A stretch of 64,000 nt of DNA, taken from the NCBI RefSeq assembly GCF_016735515.1, contig NZ_JAERQZ010000001.1, forward strand, positions 558,001-622,000, read 5' to 3'. Below, one piece after another: positions 45,858 through 53,898 of the stretch. Every line of letters begins with the position of its first letter. Positions within the stretch are counted from its first letter, which is position 1. This stretch comes from Piscinibacter sp. HJYY11. GTDB taxonomy: Bacteria; Pseudomonadota; Gammaproteobacteria; Burkholderiales; Burkholderiaceae_C. Under the pieces are notes generated by a model. That model did not search any database and was not told the origin of the DNA. It saw only the letters and a program-made list of their open reading frames with translations. Position numbers and translations under genes: made by a program.

Positions 45858-46678
45858 GTGAGCCCCGCACGCCGGTGGACGATGGCCTCGCCGCGGTGTG
45901 GCTAGATCGTGTCCACGTCGAGACAGCAGGCCGAGTGCTCCTGCGTGTGGACCGGCTCACCGTGCAACATGGCGAGCGTCTGGCCATCGTCGGGCCCAAC
46001 GGCGCGGGCAAGAGCACGCTGCTGCGGCTGCTGGCGGGGCTGGTGCCGGCGGCCTCCGGCGAGGTGCGCGTGCTGGGCAAGGCGCTGCACGAAGTGGCGC
46101 GTCACGAGGTCGGCCTCGTGATGCAGAGCCTGCACCTCGTGCCACGGCTCAGTGCGCGCGAAAACGTGATCGTGGGGGCACTGGCCCGCCTGGGCGGCGG
46201 GGATGCACTGCGCAGCTGGCTGCGCCTCTACCCACCCGCGCTCGTGCATGAGGCCAATGCGGCATTGGCGGCATTGGGCCTCCGTGAACGGGCTGACGCG
46301 CGCGCCGACAGCCTGTCCGGCGGCGAGCGGCAGAAGGTCGCGCTCGCGCGGTTGCAACTGCAGCGGCCACGGCTCGTGCTGGCCGACGAGCCCACTGCCG
46401 CGCTCGACCCGAGCGCCACGCAACAGGTCTGCGATGCCTTGGCAGCGCTCGCCGAACCGGCGGGCCGCACGCTGGTGAGCGTGGTCCATGACCCCGAACT
46501 GTTGCCGCGGCTCGCCACGCGCGTCATCGGCATCGCCGCTGGCGAGGTGCAGTGGGACCTGCCCCTGCAGGAGCTCGACCCCGGTCGCCTCGCCTCGCTC
46601 TACCGGCCGCGCAGCGCCACGCAAACCCCTGTGGCACGACCCTCCGGGCTCGTCCACCAACTCAGGAGATCCACATGA
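45854..46678 (+). CDS. ABC transporter ATP-binding protein (phosphonate importer)
   Basis: A 274-residue ATPase with Walker A GPNGAGKST, Q-loop VMQSLHLVPRLS, signature LSGGERQK, Walker B LVLADEPT and H-loop VVHD. It resembles PhnC. GTG 45854 overlaps the permease stop by 4 nt; its own end overlaps the next ATG by 4 nt. The C-terminal ~35 residues are an extension beyond the usual domain. Confidence 0.87.
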   Translation: MSEPRTPVDDGLAAVWLDRVHVETAGRVLLRVDRLTVQHGERLAIVGPNGAGKSTLLRLLAGLVPAASGEVRVLGKALHEVARHEVGLVMQSLHLVPRLSARENVIVGALARLGGGDALRSWLRLYPPALVHEANAALAALGLRERADARADSLSGGERQKVALARLQLQRPRLVLADEPTAALDPSATQQVCDALAALAEPAGRTLVSVVHDPELLPRLATRVIGIAAGEVQWDLPLQELDPGRLASLYRPRSATQTPVARPSGLVHQLRRST

Positions 46679-47640
46679 ACGCCGGCCGCAGCTGCCCTCT
46701 GCACTACCAATACGGCCCCGACACCTTCGTGCGCCCACCCGAGCTGACGGCGATCGACACGCTCTATGTCGTGGGCGGTCTCTACGGCAACGAACTCGCG
46801 TTGAACCGGGTGCTCGACCTGTTCGCGGCCGAACCGGGTCGCACCCGGCTTGTCTTCAACGGCGACTTCCACTGGTTCGACATCGACTCGGCGATCTTCG
46901 CCCGGGTGCAGGCCAAGGTGCTGGCCCACACGGCGCTGCGTGGCAACGTCGAGACCGAGCTGGCGGCCGAGCCGGCCACCGACGAGGAAGACGCCGGCTG
47001 CGGCTGCGCCTATCCCGACTGGGTGGGCGACGCCGTGGTGGAACGATCCAACCGGATCCTGCGGCAACTGCGCACCGCTGCCACGCCGGCCCAACGCGCG
47101 CAGCTTGCTGCCTTGCCGATGACGTTGCGCGCCGACGTGGGCGGGCTTCGCCTTGGCATAGTGCACGGCGATGCCCAGTCGCTGGCCGGCTGGGGCTTCG
47201 CCCAGGAGCACCTGCGCGATGTGGAGCACCGCGCCACCGTGCGTGGCTGGTTCGAGCGCGCGCAGGTCGACGCGTTTGCCTGCACGCACACGTGCCTGCC
47301 GGTCTTCCAAGGGCTCCGGGCTGCGGGCCCGGCGGATGGGGCCAGCCCCCGCTGGATCCTCAACAACGGTGCTGCCGGCATGCCCAACTTCGCGGGCGAT
47401 GCAGCGGGCCTTCTGACGCGTGTCGCCTTGCGCCCGTTCAACGGTCCGGAGCGACGCTTCGGCGTGCAGGTCCGCGACGCCTTCATCGACGCGATCGCCA
47501 TCGACACCGATGCGACGCTCGCGCAGATTCAGTTCCTGAACCAATGGGCCGAGGGCAGCGATGCCCACGCTTCCTATTTCCACCGCATCGCCCACGGCCC
47601 CACCTATGGCCTGGGCGAAGCCATCCGACTTGAGGAGTGA
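46675..47640 (+). CDS. Metallophosphoesterase family protein
   Basis: A 321-residue protein with a calcineurin-like arrangement: VVGGLYGNELAL in place of the usual GDxHG, VFNGDFHWFD (GD motif), LRGNVETEL (GN), GIVHGDAQ (H-G-D) and FACTHTCLP (final metal His). An acidic/Cys segment (DEEDAGCGC) may bind metal. It probably removes phosphate from a pathway intermediate; substrate unknown. AGGAG at 46663-46667 supports ATG 46675. Confidence 0.8.
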   Translation: MNAGRSCPLHYQYGPDTFVRPPELTAIDTLYVVGGLYGNELALNRVLDLFAAEPGRTRLVFNGDFHWFDIDSAIFARVQAKVLAHTALRGNVETELAAEPATDEEDAGCGCAYPDWVGDAVVERSNRILRQLRTAATPAQRAQLAALPMTLRADVGGLRLGIVHGDAQSLAGWGFAQEHLRDVEHRATVRGWFERAQVDAFACTHTCLPVFQGLRAAGPADGASPRWILNNGAAGMPNFAGDAAGLLTRVALRPFNGPERRFGVQVRDAFIDAIAIDTDATLAQIQFLNQWAEGSDAHASYFHRIAHGPTYGLGEAIRLEE

Positions 47641-48491
47641 ACGACATGCTGGCCATCATCGGAGGCACCGGCCTCTACGACTTGCAGGGGCTCGACATCG
47701 ACGAGCGCCTTGGCGGCGACACACCGTTCGGCACGCCGTCCGGCGAGATCCTCAAAGGACGCCTGCACGGCCGAAGCCTGTTGTTCCTTGCGCGCCACGG
47801 TGCTGGCCACCGACTGCTGCCGCACGAGGTGAACTACCGCGCCAACATCTTCGCGCTCAAGCGTGCTGGCGCGACGCAACTGCTCGGCTTCTCCGCCGTG
47901 GGCAGTCTCGCCCTCGACGTGGCGCCAGGAACGCTCGCGATGCCGGAGCAGTACATCGATTGGACGCGCGGCCAGCGCGACCGTACGTTCTTCGGTGGCG
48001 GCGTGGCGGCCCACGTCTCCACGGCGCGGCCCGTCAGTCCCGCACTTGTGACCGCCGTGCAGGCGGCGGGAGGGCGTGCCGGCGTGGCCGTGAAACGCGG
48101 CCTGACCTACGCCTGCGTCGAAGGGCCTCGGCTGGGCACCCAGGCCGAGAGCCACCTGCTGCGGCAGGTCGGTTGCCACCTCGTGGGCATGACCAACGTG
48201 CCCGAGGTCTTCCTCGCACGCGAGGCGCAGATGGCTTACGCCACGGTTGGACTGGTCACCGACTACGACTGCTGGCTCGAAGACCCGGCGCTACACGTGA
48301 GCGTGGGCGCCATCTTCGAGCGCTATGGCCAGACACTTGCGCTCGCCCGGCAGGTGCTGGATGCGTTGCTGCTGGCCGACCCGCCACAGCCTGAGGCAGA
48401 AAGCCGTGAAGCCCTGCGATCGGCATTGCTCACGCCCGATGCAGCCATGTCGCCGGACCAGCAGGAGTGGCTTCGGGTGCTGCGCGCGTGA
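47637..48491 (+). CDS. S-methyl-5'-thioadenosine/thioinosine phosphorylase-family protein
   Basis: A 284-residue (GTG 47637) or 281-residue (ATG 47646) purine-nucleoside phosphorylase of the MTAP type: IIGGTGLYDL for phosphate binding, ARHGAGHRLLPHEVNYRANIFALK, VGSLALDVAPGTL, YACVEGPRLGTQAE, VGMTNVPEVFLAREA and TDYDCW. MTAP cleaves 5'-methylthioadenosine to base and ribose-1-phosphate. ArsS product is a 5'-arsino analogue of that nucleoside, so this enzyme may release adenine from it. Last gene of the operon; overlaps the previous stop. Confidence 0.88.
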   Translation: MNDMLAIIGGTGLYDLQGLDIDERLGGDTPFGTPSGEILKGRLHGRSLLFLARHGAGHRLLPHEVNYRANIFALKRAGATQLLGFSAVGSLALDVAPGTLAMPEQYIDWTRGQRDRTFFGGGVAAHVSTARPVSPALVTAVQAAGGRAGVAVKRGLTYACVEGPRLGTQAESHLLRQVGCHLVGMTNVPEVFLAREAQMAYATVGLVTDYDCWLEDPALHVSVGAIFERYGQTLALARQVLDALLLADPPQPEAESREALRSALLTPDAAMSPDQQEWLRVLRA

Positions 48492-48523
48492 GTGCGGTGG
48501 TCGTGGACCGTCCGAGGCACCCA

Positions 48524-49429
48524 TCACAACGCCGTCTTGAACACTTGCTCCAGCGAGTCCAGAAATGCGGACATTCGCGGGAGCCGTGCGGTGCCGGACG
48601 GCATCAGTGCGTACACGTCGAGTGGCTCAAATCGATACTCGGGAAGTACGTGAACGAGCGTGCCGCGTGCGACTGCGTCCAACAGTTCGCGCTGCGGGCG
48701 TATGCCGATCCCGATGCCGGCGTATGTCGCATCGGACAAGGCACGGGAGTCGTCAGACTCGAAGTTGCCCCGTACAGCGACCCGATGAAGGGTTCCGCTT
48801 GCGTCGGTGAGGGTCCAGTGGTCTTGCGCAACATCGCTCGCGATACGGAGGCACCGATGAGCGCGCAGGTCGTCTGGCGATCGAGGCATTTCTCGCCCGG
48901 CGGCAAAGTAGGAAGGAGCAGCCGCCAGAAGCCAGGAAGCACGGGCAAGGTGCCTTGCAACGAGCCGGCTGTCTTGCGGGGGACCCACATGAAGCGCAAT
49001 GTCCAGGCCACCCCCGATCGGGTCTGCCGCTCGATTCGTGATCAGCACTTGCAAGCGAAGATCGGGGTGCTCGTCCAAGAGCTGACCGATCCCGCCGAGC
49101 ACCGCCACGCTGCAGGCTCCACCCGAGAGACCCACGCGGATCAATCCTTTCAAAGCGCCACCGGTGCCGCGAACTTCCTCCTCTGCGGCGTCGAGAACCG
49201 CCAGCACCTGGCGAGCCCGTTCGTACAGCAGCCTCCCTTCGTCAGTCACGGAGGCCGCCCGGGTCGAGCGCCGGAGAAGCTTGACTCCGAGATTCATCTC
49301 CAGGCGCATGACTCGCCGGCTTACGGCGTTGACCGTGACTTGGAGCGCACGAGCAGCAGCAGACAAGCTTCCGCATTCAACAACCTGGACGAAAGTCTTC
49401 AGATCTTCTAAGTTGTCGAAGACTCCCAT
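48524..49429 (-). CDS. LysR-family transcriptional regulator
   Basis: A 301-residue LTTR: N-terminal winged helix (LKTFVQVVECGSLSAAARALQVTVNAVSRRVMRLEMNLGVKLLRR, written here in part) followed by a substrate-binding co-inducer domain. It is divergent from the SRPBCC gene at 49478 with 48 bp between starts, so it likely controls that gene. ATG 49429 gives the standard N-terminus. Confidence 0.9.
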   Translation of the reverse strand: MGVFDNLEDLKTFVQVVECGSLSAAARALQVTVNAVSRRVMRLEMNLGVKLLRRSTRAASVTDEGRLLYERARQVLAVLDAAEEEVRGTGGALKGLIRVGLSGGACSVAVLGGIGQLLDEHPDLRLQVLITNRAADPIGGGLDIALHVGPPQDSRLVARHLARASWLLAAAPSYFAAGREMPRSPDDLRAHRCLRIASDVAQDHWTLTDASGTLHRVAVRGNFESDDSRALSDATYAGIGIGIRPQRELLDAVARGTLVHVLPEYRFEPLDVYALMPSGTARLPRMSAFLDSLEQVFKTAL

Positions 49430-49477
49430 TGCCCCGCTCCTTTTGTAATCACTTCCCCGGCTTCTGCCGCAAAGATC

Positions 49478-49975
49478 ATGATCGACTTGCACGCCTCCGC
49501 CTGTATCAATGCCGATGCCTCACGCATATGGAAACAATTGACGGCCCTGGATGAGATTCCATTGTGGTCGCACGCTGTGCTCACTGCGGCTTGTCCGCCC
49601 GGTCACTCAGAAGGTGTCGGCGCAATCCGCCACTGCACCCTGAGAGGCGGTATTCGACTTGAAGAACACTGGGTGGGATGGGACTCTGTCGGACGCTGGT
49701 TCCAGTACGAGGCCAAAGGTCTGCCAATGGTCGCGCATGCTTCCAACCGCTGGCAGGTGGAATCGGTGGATTCTGAGACGTCGTTGCTGCGCACTCATGC
49801 CCAGGTTCGGCTGAAAGGCGGTGTATTTGTCGAGCGAATGCTGGGTGGCGTTTTGCGACGACGTTCCGACGAGATGGCAAGTCGCGCGCTGGCGGCATTC
49901 AAGTACCTGGTCGAAACGGGCGTTCCCTACCGGGGACGCCCGTCAGACCTTCAGCCTGCGCCGGCGACGTGTTGA
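49478..49975 (+). CDS. SRPBCC (START/Bet v1-like) family protein
   Basis: A 165-residue protein with the family pattern: ACINADASRIWKQLTALDEIPLWSHAVLTA at the start, then alternating strands and a C-terminal helix (RRSDEMASRALAAFKYLVE). Such proteins bind hydrophobic ligands or serve as cyclase/hydrolase scaffolds. Probably the target of the adjacent LysR. Confidence 0.8.
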   Translation: MIDLHASACINADASRIWKQLTALDEIPLWSHAVLTAACPPGHSEGVGAIRHCTLRGGIRLEEHWVGWDSVGRWFQYEAKGLPMVAHASNRWQVESVDSETSLLRTHAQVRLKGGVFVERMLGGVLRRRSDEMASRALAAFKYLVETGVPYRGRPSDLQPAPATC

Positions 49976-49991
49976 CTTGTCCGCGGTTGCA

Positions 49992-50237
49992 TCAGCTTCT
50001 GGGCTTGCCCGATATCGGACAGGTCGAAAAGCCGAGCAGATAGTAGATGCTGCAGGAGCCGGTGAGCGACGTCACCAGCAGCATCGCAGAGATGATTCCC
50101 AGTACCCATGCAGCCGCCCCCTGCAGTTGGCCCGTGTAGACGAACGAGGCGACGGCAACACTCGGGAGCGCCCTGGCAAAGCGATCGAGAGTCCCGACGT
50201 TCCGGGTGGTCATCATCCTGCTTACAAGATTGGTCAT
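49992..50237 (-). CDS. DUF2892 (YgaP membrane-domain-like) protein
   Basis: An 81-residue protein with two membrane helices (about 25-45 and 48-66) and NVGTLDRFARALPSVAV at the start, matching the inner-membrane part of YgaP/DUF2892. C-terminal GSCSIYYLLGFSTCP supplies two Cys. GAGGA precedes the ATG. It lies 18 nt after another SRPBCC gene, and the two are likely co-transcribed. Confidence 0.8.
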   Translation of the reverse strand: MTNLVSRMMTTRNVGTLDRFARALPSVAVASFVYTGQLQGAAAWVLGIISAMLLVTSLTGSCSIYYLLGFSTCPISGKPRS

Positions 50238-50255
50238 GTTGTGGTCCTCGATGCG

Positions 50256-50648
50256 TTACTGGGCACCGACCCGTGCGGTCAGCTGTTCGAACAATTGGTC
50301 GAAGAGCGGCGCAAGAGACTCTTTGAGCGCATCCGGCTTCAGGTCTGTCGTCCACTCCAGACGGCATCCGTTCGCCTCCGGCACCACGCGCATTGAGGCA
50401 GCGTGGTACTCCAATGGAAACGGTGAGTCGGTGATCGAGTAGGCCAGACGCATCAACTCAGCGTCGACAGAAATGATCCGCTCGGTGAGCTGACCGCCGT
50501 CCGCGAAGGTGCAAAGGCGCTTGTCACCATCGAGTCGGCACTCGACCACTGAAGGCAGAATGTCGTGAACTTTGCCAACATCGGCTATGCGTCCCCACAC
50601 CTTGCGCGGGTCCGCATTGATTTGTGCGGTCTTGTGTACGGTGGTCAT
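50256..50648 (-). CDS. SRPBCC family protein (polyketide-cyclase-like)
   Basis: A 130-residue protein: MTTVHKTAQINADPRKVWGRIADVG, ECRLDGDKRLCTFADGGQLTERI, and EYHAASMRVVP, ending in an amphipathic helix. Typical of small START-like proteins. Start ATG 50648 is preferred because GGAAGGAGCTCACG lies just upstream. Confidence 0.8.
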   Translation of the reverse strand: MTTVHKTAQINADPRKVWGRIADVGKVHDILPSVVECRLDGDKRLCTFADGGQLTERIISVDAELMRLAYSITDSPFPLEYHAASMRVVPEANGCRLEWTTDLKPDALKESLAPLFDQLFEQLTARVGAQ

Positions 50649-50733
50649 CGTGAGCTCCTTCCCGGAAAGTTGTGCCGCAGCGGCATGCTCACAATGTCGT
50701 CGCTGATATCGCAAGTGGGTAGCCTAGGAGCCG

Positions 50734-51087
50734 TTGATTGAGTTTCACCGCCACGGTGAAATGCCGAGACGAACCGGTGGTGTCACGTCGCATGTTCAGA
50801 TTCATTTCATACGGCTGAATGAGATGCCTGCGGACAGATTGCCTGGATTCGGACCCAAGAGCACGCTGGCCTTGCGCAAGATCGGAATTGAGTCACTGGC
50901 TCAGCTTCGTGAGCGCGATGCATATGAGGTCTATGCGCTTCTGAAACGGCAAATTCCCGGAACGAGCCTTAACTTTCTGTATGGGCTGCTTGCTGCTCAG
51001 GAGGGAGTCGATTGGCGGGAAATAGCTCGAAGTCGCCGTACTGAGATTTTGCTGAGGCTGGACGACATCGGCTTGGCACCAAAGTGA
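50734..51087 (+). CDS. TfoX C-terminal domain protein
   Basis: A 117-residue protein. Residues about 33-105 match TfoX_C: LPGFGPKSTLALRKIGIESLAQL, AYEVYALLKRQIPGTSLNFLYGLLAA and DWREIAR. The TfoX N-terminal domain that marks the Sxy competence regulator is missing. TTG 50734 follows AGGAG closely (50725-50729); ATG 50761 is an alternative. Confidence 0.78.
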   Translation: MIEFHRHGEMPRRTGGVTSHVQIHFIRLNEMPADRLPGFGPKSTLALRKIGIESLAQLRERDAYEVYALLKRQIPGTSLNFLYGLLAAQEGVDWREIARSRRTEILLRLDDIGLAPK

Positions 51088-51153
51088 TTCCCTCGGACCT
51101 ACACCGACGAAGAGCCACTGTCGGCGGCGGAACCGCCCACACCTCCAGCCCAT

Positions 51154-51480
51154 TTAGTTACGACGGGAAGCGCCCTTGCCACTGCCGAATCGGCTTCTTG
51201 CTAACGCATGCTCGACCTGGCGCACCAAGGCGTGGCCTTCAATTTCTAGCGCGGCGGCCATCTTGAGGATGACGAACAGAGTCGGCTGGCTTTCGCCTCG
51301 TTCGATGCTGCCGCAATACGAACGCCCGACGTTGGCCATGTCTGCCAGAGTCTCCTGAGAAAGGCCTGCAGTCAAGCGCAGCTTGCGGATCACGTCGCCC
51401 ACGACGAAAGCGACGTCCGCGTCGAAGCTACCCGCGCCACGCGGCCTGCCAGTCTTCGGTTTTCCGACACGTGTGGACAT
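51154..51480 (-). CDS. Xre-family helix-turn-helix regulator (larger)
   Basis: A 108-residue DNA-binding protein: HTH about 28-82 with LRLTAGLSQETLADMANVGRSYCGSIERGES. Basic N- and C-terminal tails flank it. A TATATAAAGG sequence at 51519-51528 on the plus strand lies in its upstream region. Confidence 0.82.
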   Translation of the reverse strand: MSTRVGKPKTGRPRGAGSFDADVAFVVGDVIRKLRLTAGLSQETLADMANVGRSYCGSIERGESQPTLFVILKMAAALEIEGHALVRQVEHALARSRFGSGKGASRRN

Positions 51481-51543
51481 CCGCCGGAGAGTCCGGCATT
51501 AGCCCCGATTGATCCACGCTATATAAAGGTGGAGATCAGACGT

Positions 51544-51885
51544 CTATCGCCTGCGCCGGCGCTCCGAGGATGCGAGCTCCACCAGCGGCTTGGCGAGGGG
51601 CTCGGCAAACGGAAACCGGAGGACTGAGGCCAACACGGCCGAATCGCCGAGCCGCCGGTCGAGCTCGTTCATAAAGGTCGGGAAGTCGACCCCAAGCGCT
51701 GCCAGCCACTGACGCAACTGCAGAACATCCAGACGGCGTTCTCCCGATTCGACTCTGCTCACGGTCGCCTGATGCCGGCCGAGGAGATGCGCCAGATCCG
51801 ACTGGCGCAGCTGCACGGACTCCCGACTGTCGCGTAGCAGCGCCAGAAAGATCTCGTTGTGTCGGCTGTAGAGGGACTTGGGCAT
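51544..51885 (-). CDS. Xre-family helix-turn-helix regulator (smaller)
   Basis: A 113-residue protein: HTH about 24-75 with LRQSDLAHLLGRHQATVSRVESGERR. A short C-terminal segment ends in a run of Arg. It is divergent from the unknown gene at 51992, with 106 bp between starts, so it may repress that gene. ATG 51885 (MPKSLYSRHNEIF) is preferred; an upstream in-frame extension exists. Confidence 0.8.
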   Translation of the reverse strand: MPKSLYSRHNEIFLALLRDSRESVQLRQSDLAHLLGRHQATVSRVESGERRLDVLQLRQWLAALGVDFPTFMNELDRRLGDSAVLASVLRFPFAEPLAKPLVELASSERRRRR

Positions 51886-51991
51886 CAGGATGTTCCGCCG
51901 CCAGCCTATCCGTAGGCCGTCCATATGCCGAATGGGCATCTGGGACGCTAGAGACGACACTCTCTCCAGCCTATATATCGCAGGAGTTTTG

Positions 51992-52900
51992 ATGTTCGTG
52001 GCGCATGAGAGTTACGAGGATCCTCTGATGTCGGCGCTGGCCGGACAAGGCGAGCATTGCTTCCGCGCCTTGCACCTGTCGATCCGGGTGCCGTGGTTCA
52101 TCGTGACGTGCCTGGTCTCGGGTGACGACATCGACATGCAGCGCTCCGTCTGCTGCGCCTGGGATGTGGACCTGCGCGAACTGCTGAAGGTCGAGAAGAC
52201 GCGGCGGCCGGTGAGCCTGCAGCAGATGAACCCTTCTCACGAGGGCGATGGCCGATGGGAAGCGCTGCAGATCGAGCGCGTCTGGAAAGTCCAACATCCC
52301 GACGGGCACAGCGTGCTGGTGTTCCAGGACTTCGAAGGTACCGAGTTCACCAACACACTCGATGGGGACGCCGAAGACCGCCAGGGTGACCGCACGCTGG
52401 TCTTCGAGGCACACCCGCCGAAGCCGCGCGGCAAGAGGAAGTTCGCCAGGCCTGCGCCCAAGACCCAAGTGCCGGTGTTCTCGGGCGAGGCGGATCCGTT
52501 CTCACCAGTCAGCGCCTGGGATCTGGCGGTGCAACTCGGAACGTCGGTGGAGGACGTGCGGCGGCGGGCGGCCCAAGGGCAGCTCTTCACCGCCGGGCCC
52601 GTGGTGGGTGGTGAACCCCGCTATCCGCGCTACCAGGCGTTGCCGGTGCTCGCCGGAGGCAAGCTCGAGGCCCTGTTGGCCGTGCTCGCGCAGACCGATG
52701 GGCACCCACAGCTGTTCTTTGCGGGGGAATGCCCGGAACTGGGGCTCCTGTCGCCGGTCGAAGTGCTGCTCGGCGCCGCGGTCAAGCAGCGCGGGTTTGA
52801 GCCGGAAGCCAAGGTCATCCTGTCGTCCGACCCGACGAAGCGCTTCGAGCACGTGATGGAGGCCGCCCAGGCCTACGTGGCCGCCACGTCGGGCTGGTAG
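51992..52900 (+). CDS. Unknown protein divergent from an Xre regulator
   Basis: A 302-residue soluble protein preceded by CAGGAG at 51981-51986 and a TATATA stretch at 51972-51977. Recognisable features are few: a compact first ~100 residues, a Lys/Arg/Pro-rich linker (KPRGKRKFARPAPK, about 145-160), and a C-terminal domain of about 125 residues with an MerR/Xre-like helix (SAWDLAVQLGTSVEDVRRRAAQGQLF). I know no family. The next gene starts 3 nt later. Confidence 0.65.
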   Translation: MFVAHESYEDPLMSALAGQGEHCFRALHLSIRVPWFIVTCLVSGDDIDMQRSVCCAWDVDLRELLKVEKTRRPVSLQQMNPSHEGDGRWEALQIERVWKVQHPDGHSVLVFQDFEGTEFTNTLDGDAEDRQGDRTLVFEAHPPKPRGKRKFARPAPKTQVPVFSGEADPFSPVSAWDLAVQLGTSVEDVRRRAAQGQLFTAGPVVGGEPRYPRYQALPVLAGGKLEALLAVLAQTDGHPQLFFAGECPELGLLSPVEVLLGAAVKQRGFEPEAKVILSSDPTKRFEHVMEAAQAYVAATSGW

Positions 52901-52903
52901 TCC

Positions 52904-53155
52904 ATGCGCCGACAACGCATGTTCGTTCTGCGAACTTCGCACGAACCCGATGAGCGGGAGCTGCGACGCGCCCGCCTGAGGATCAGGGGCGCCGGCGGCA
53001 CCATCCTCCGCTGCATCGCAGGCACCTTCCTTGTGGAAGGCCCTCCGAATCTGGGTGAGGCGCTTGCCAAGGTGCTGCCGGCTTGGCGCTACACGGTGAA
53101 CTTCAGTTCGACTCGCTTGCCGGAGCACAGCTTGCGACCCTGGATGCGACGCTGA
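52904..53155 (+). CDS. Small unknown protein following the gene at 51992
   Basis: An 83-residue basic protein (many Arg), with RARLRIRGAGGTILRCIAGTFLVEG and ALAKVLPAWRYTVNF, suggesting an alpha/beta fold of a ferredoxin-like type. It begins 3 nt after the previous stop, which supports a real second gene in the operon. No family recognised. Confidence 0.55.
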   Translation: MRRQRMFVLRTSHEPDERELRRARLRIRGAGGTILRCIAGTFLVEGPPNLGEALAKVLPAWRYTVNFSSTRLPEHSLRPWMRR

Positions 53156-53427
53156 TGGGCTGGGCAGTGACGCGGGTCGCGGGAGTTCTTCATCACTGTG
53201 ATGTGAACCTGCCCCCGTCCAAAGGCTGGCGCACCGGTGAGCCAGCTGACTGCAAAGACGCGGGGTGCGGGGGACTACCCGTTCGACTCAAGCGGGCACC
53301 GAACGCGTCACTTGAGCGTGAGTCGTGCCAACACGGGCGCCTTGCCCGCGAGCACCACGCTCGCCATGGCCTTCCGCGGTATTGGCCCAGGTGGCTCGTT
53401 CAGCTGGCCATCTGTTGCTAGACACGG
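53156..53427. other. Non-coding gap before the DUF6527 gene
   Basis: 272 bp with no convincing gene on either strand; open frames here lack good starts. The region separates two convergent units. I saw no strong terminator hairpin. Confidence 0.5.
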
Positions 53428-53898
53428 CTATCGGTCGTGCCACCAAGCCGTCAGGCGAGACCAAAGGCCGCGGCGCGGTACTTCTGCCCCGCTTTCCTCA
53501 GGTTGTAGTGCCCGCATTTTGGGATCGCTCGACGCGAGCCGATCACCAAAGTGTGCCGCTTTCAATAGACGATCACGAGCCCGTCCAGCATCAATTAATT
53601 GCTGTGGCATATCGCCGCACCAATTGACTCGGTTGCGCTCGATCACGTAGTGGGCGCGGCAAGGAAAGCTCCAGTTTCCAACGGACGGCCAGAGGGAGAT
53701 CGATTCGCCGTTGAACGTCAGCTGCCAATCCGTGGGAGACAGCGGCGTCACCACTTCTCGGCCGCAGCCGCAAAGGCAGCGGTGCGCCGCCGTTGCATAC
53801 GTGGTCGAAACGTACAAAACGCCTTCTTGCAGCTTGTCAGGGATGAACTCGACAAACTCATGCGACACCATTCGCCTGCCAGTTGCTCGCTTGGTCAT
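53428..53898 (-). CDS. DUF6527 family protein
   Basis: A 156-residue protein with a zinc-ribbon-like pattern: HRCLCGCGREVVTPLS (C-x-C-G-C), then SFPCRAHYVI and VNWC. Arg/Gly/Trp-rich tail at the C-terminus. DUF6527 proteins occur next to ThiF-type E1 and multiubiquitin-domain genes; they may recognise or cleave the conjugate, which is not established here. Its ATG overlaps the ThiF stop by 4 nt, giving the third gene of a coupled operon. Confidence 0.8.
   Translation of the reverse strand: MTKRATGRRMVSHEFVEFIPDKLQEGVLYVSTTYATAAHRCLCGCGREVVTPLSPTDWQLTFNGESISLWPSVGNWSFPCRAHYVIERNRVNWCGDMPQQLIDAGRARDRLLKAAHFGDRLASSDPKMRALQPEESGAEVPRRGLWSRLTAWWHDR

Noticed and set aside
48467-49411. Plus-strand open frame across the LysR gene
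   Set aside because: The minus strand gives a complete LysR protein; the plus frame has no domain.
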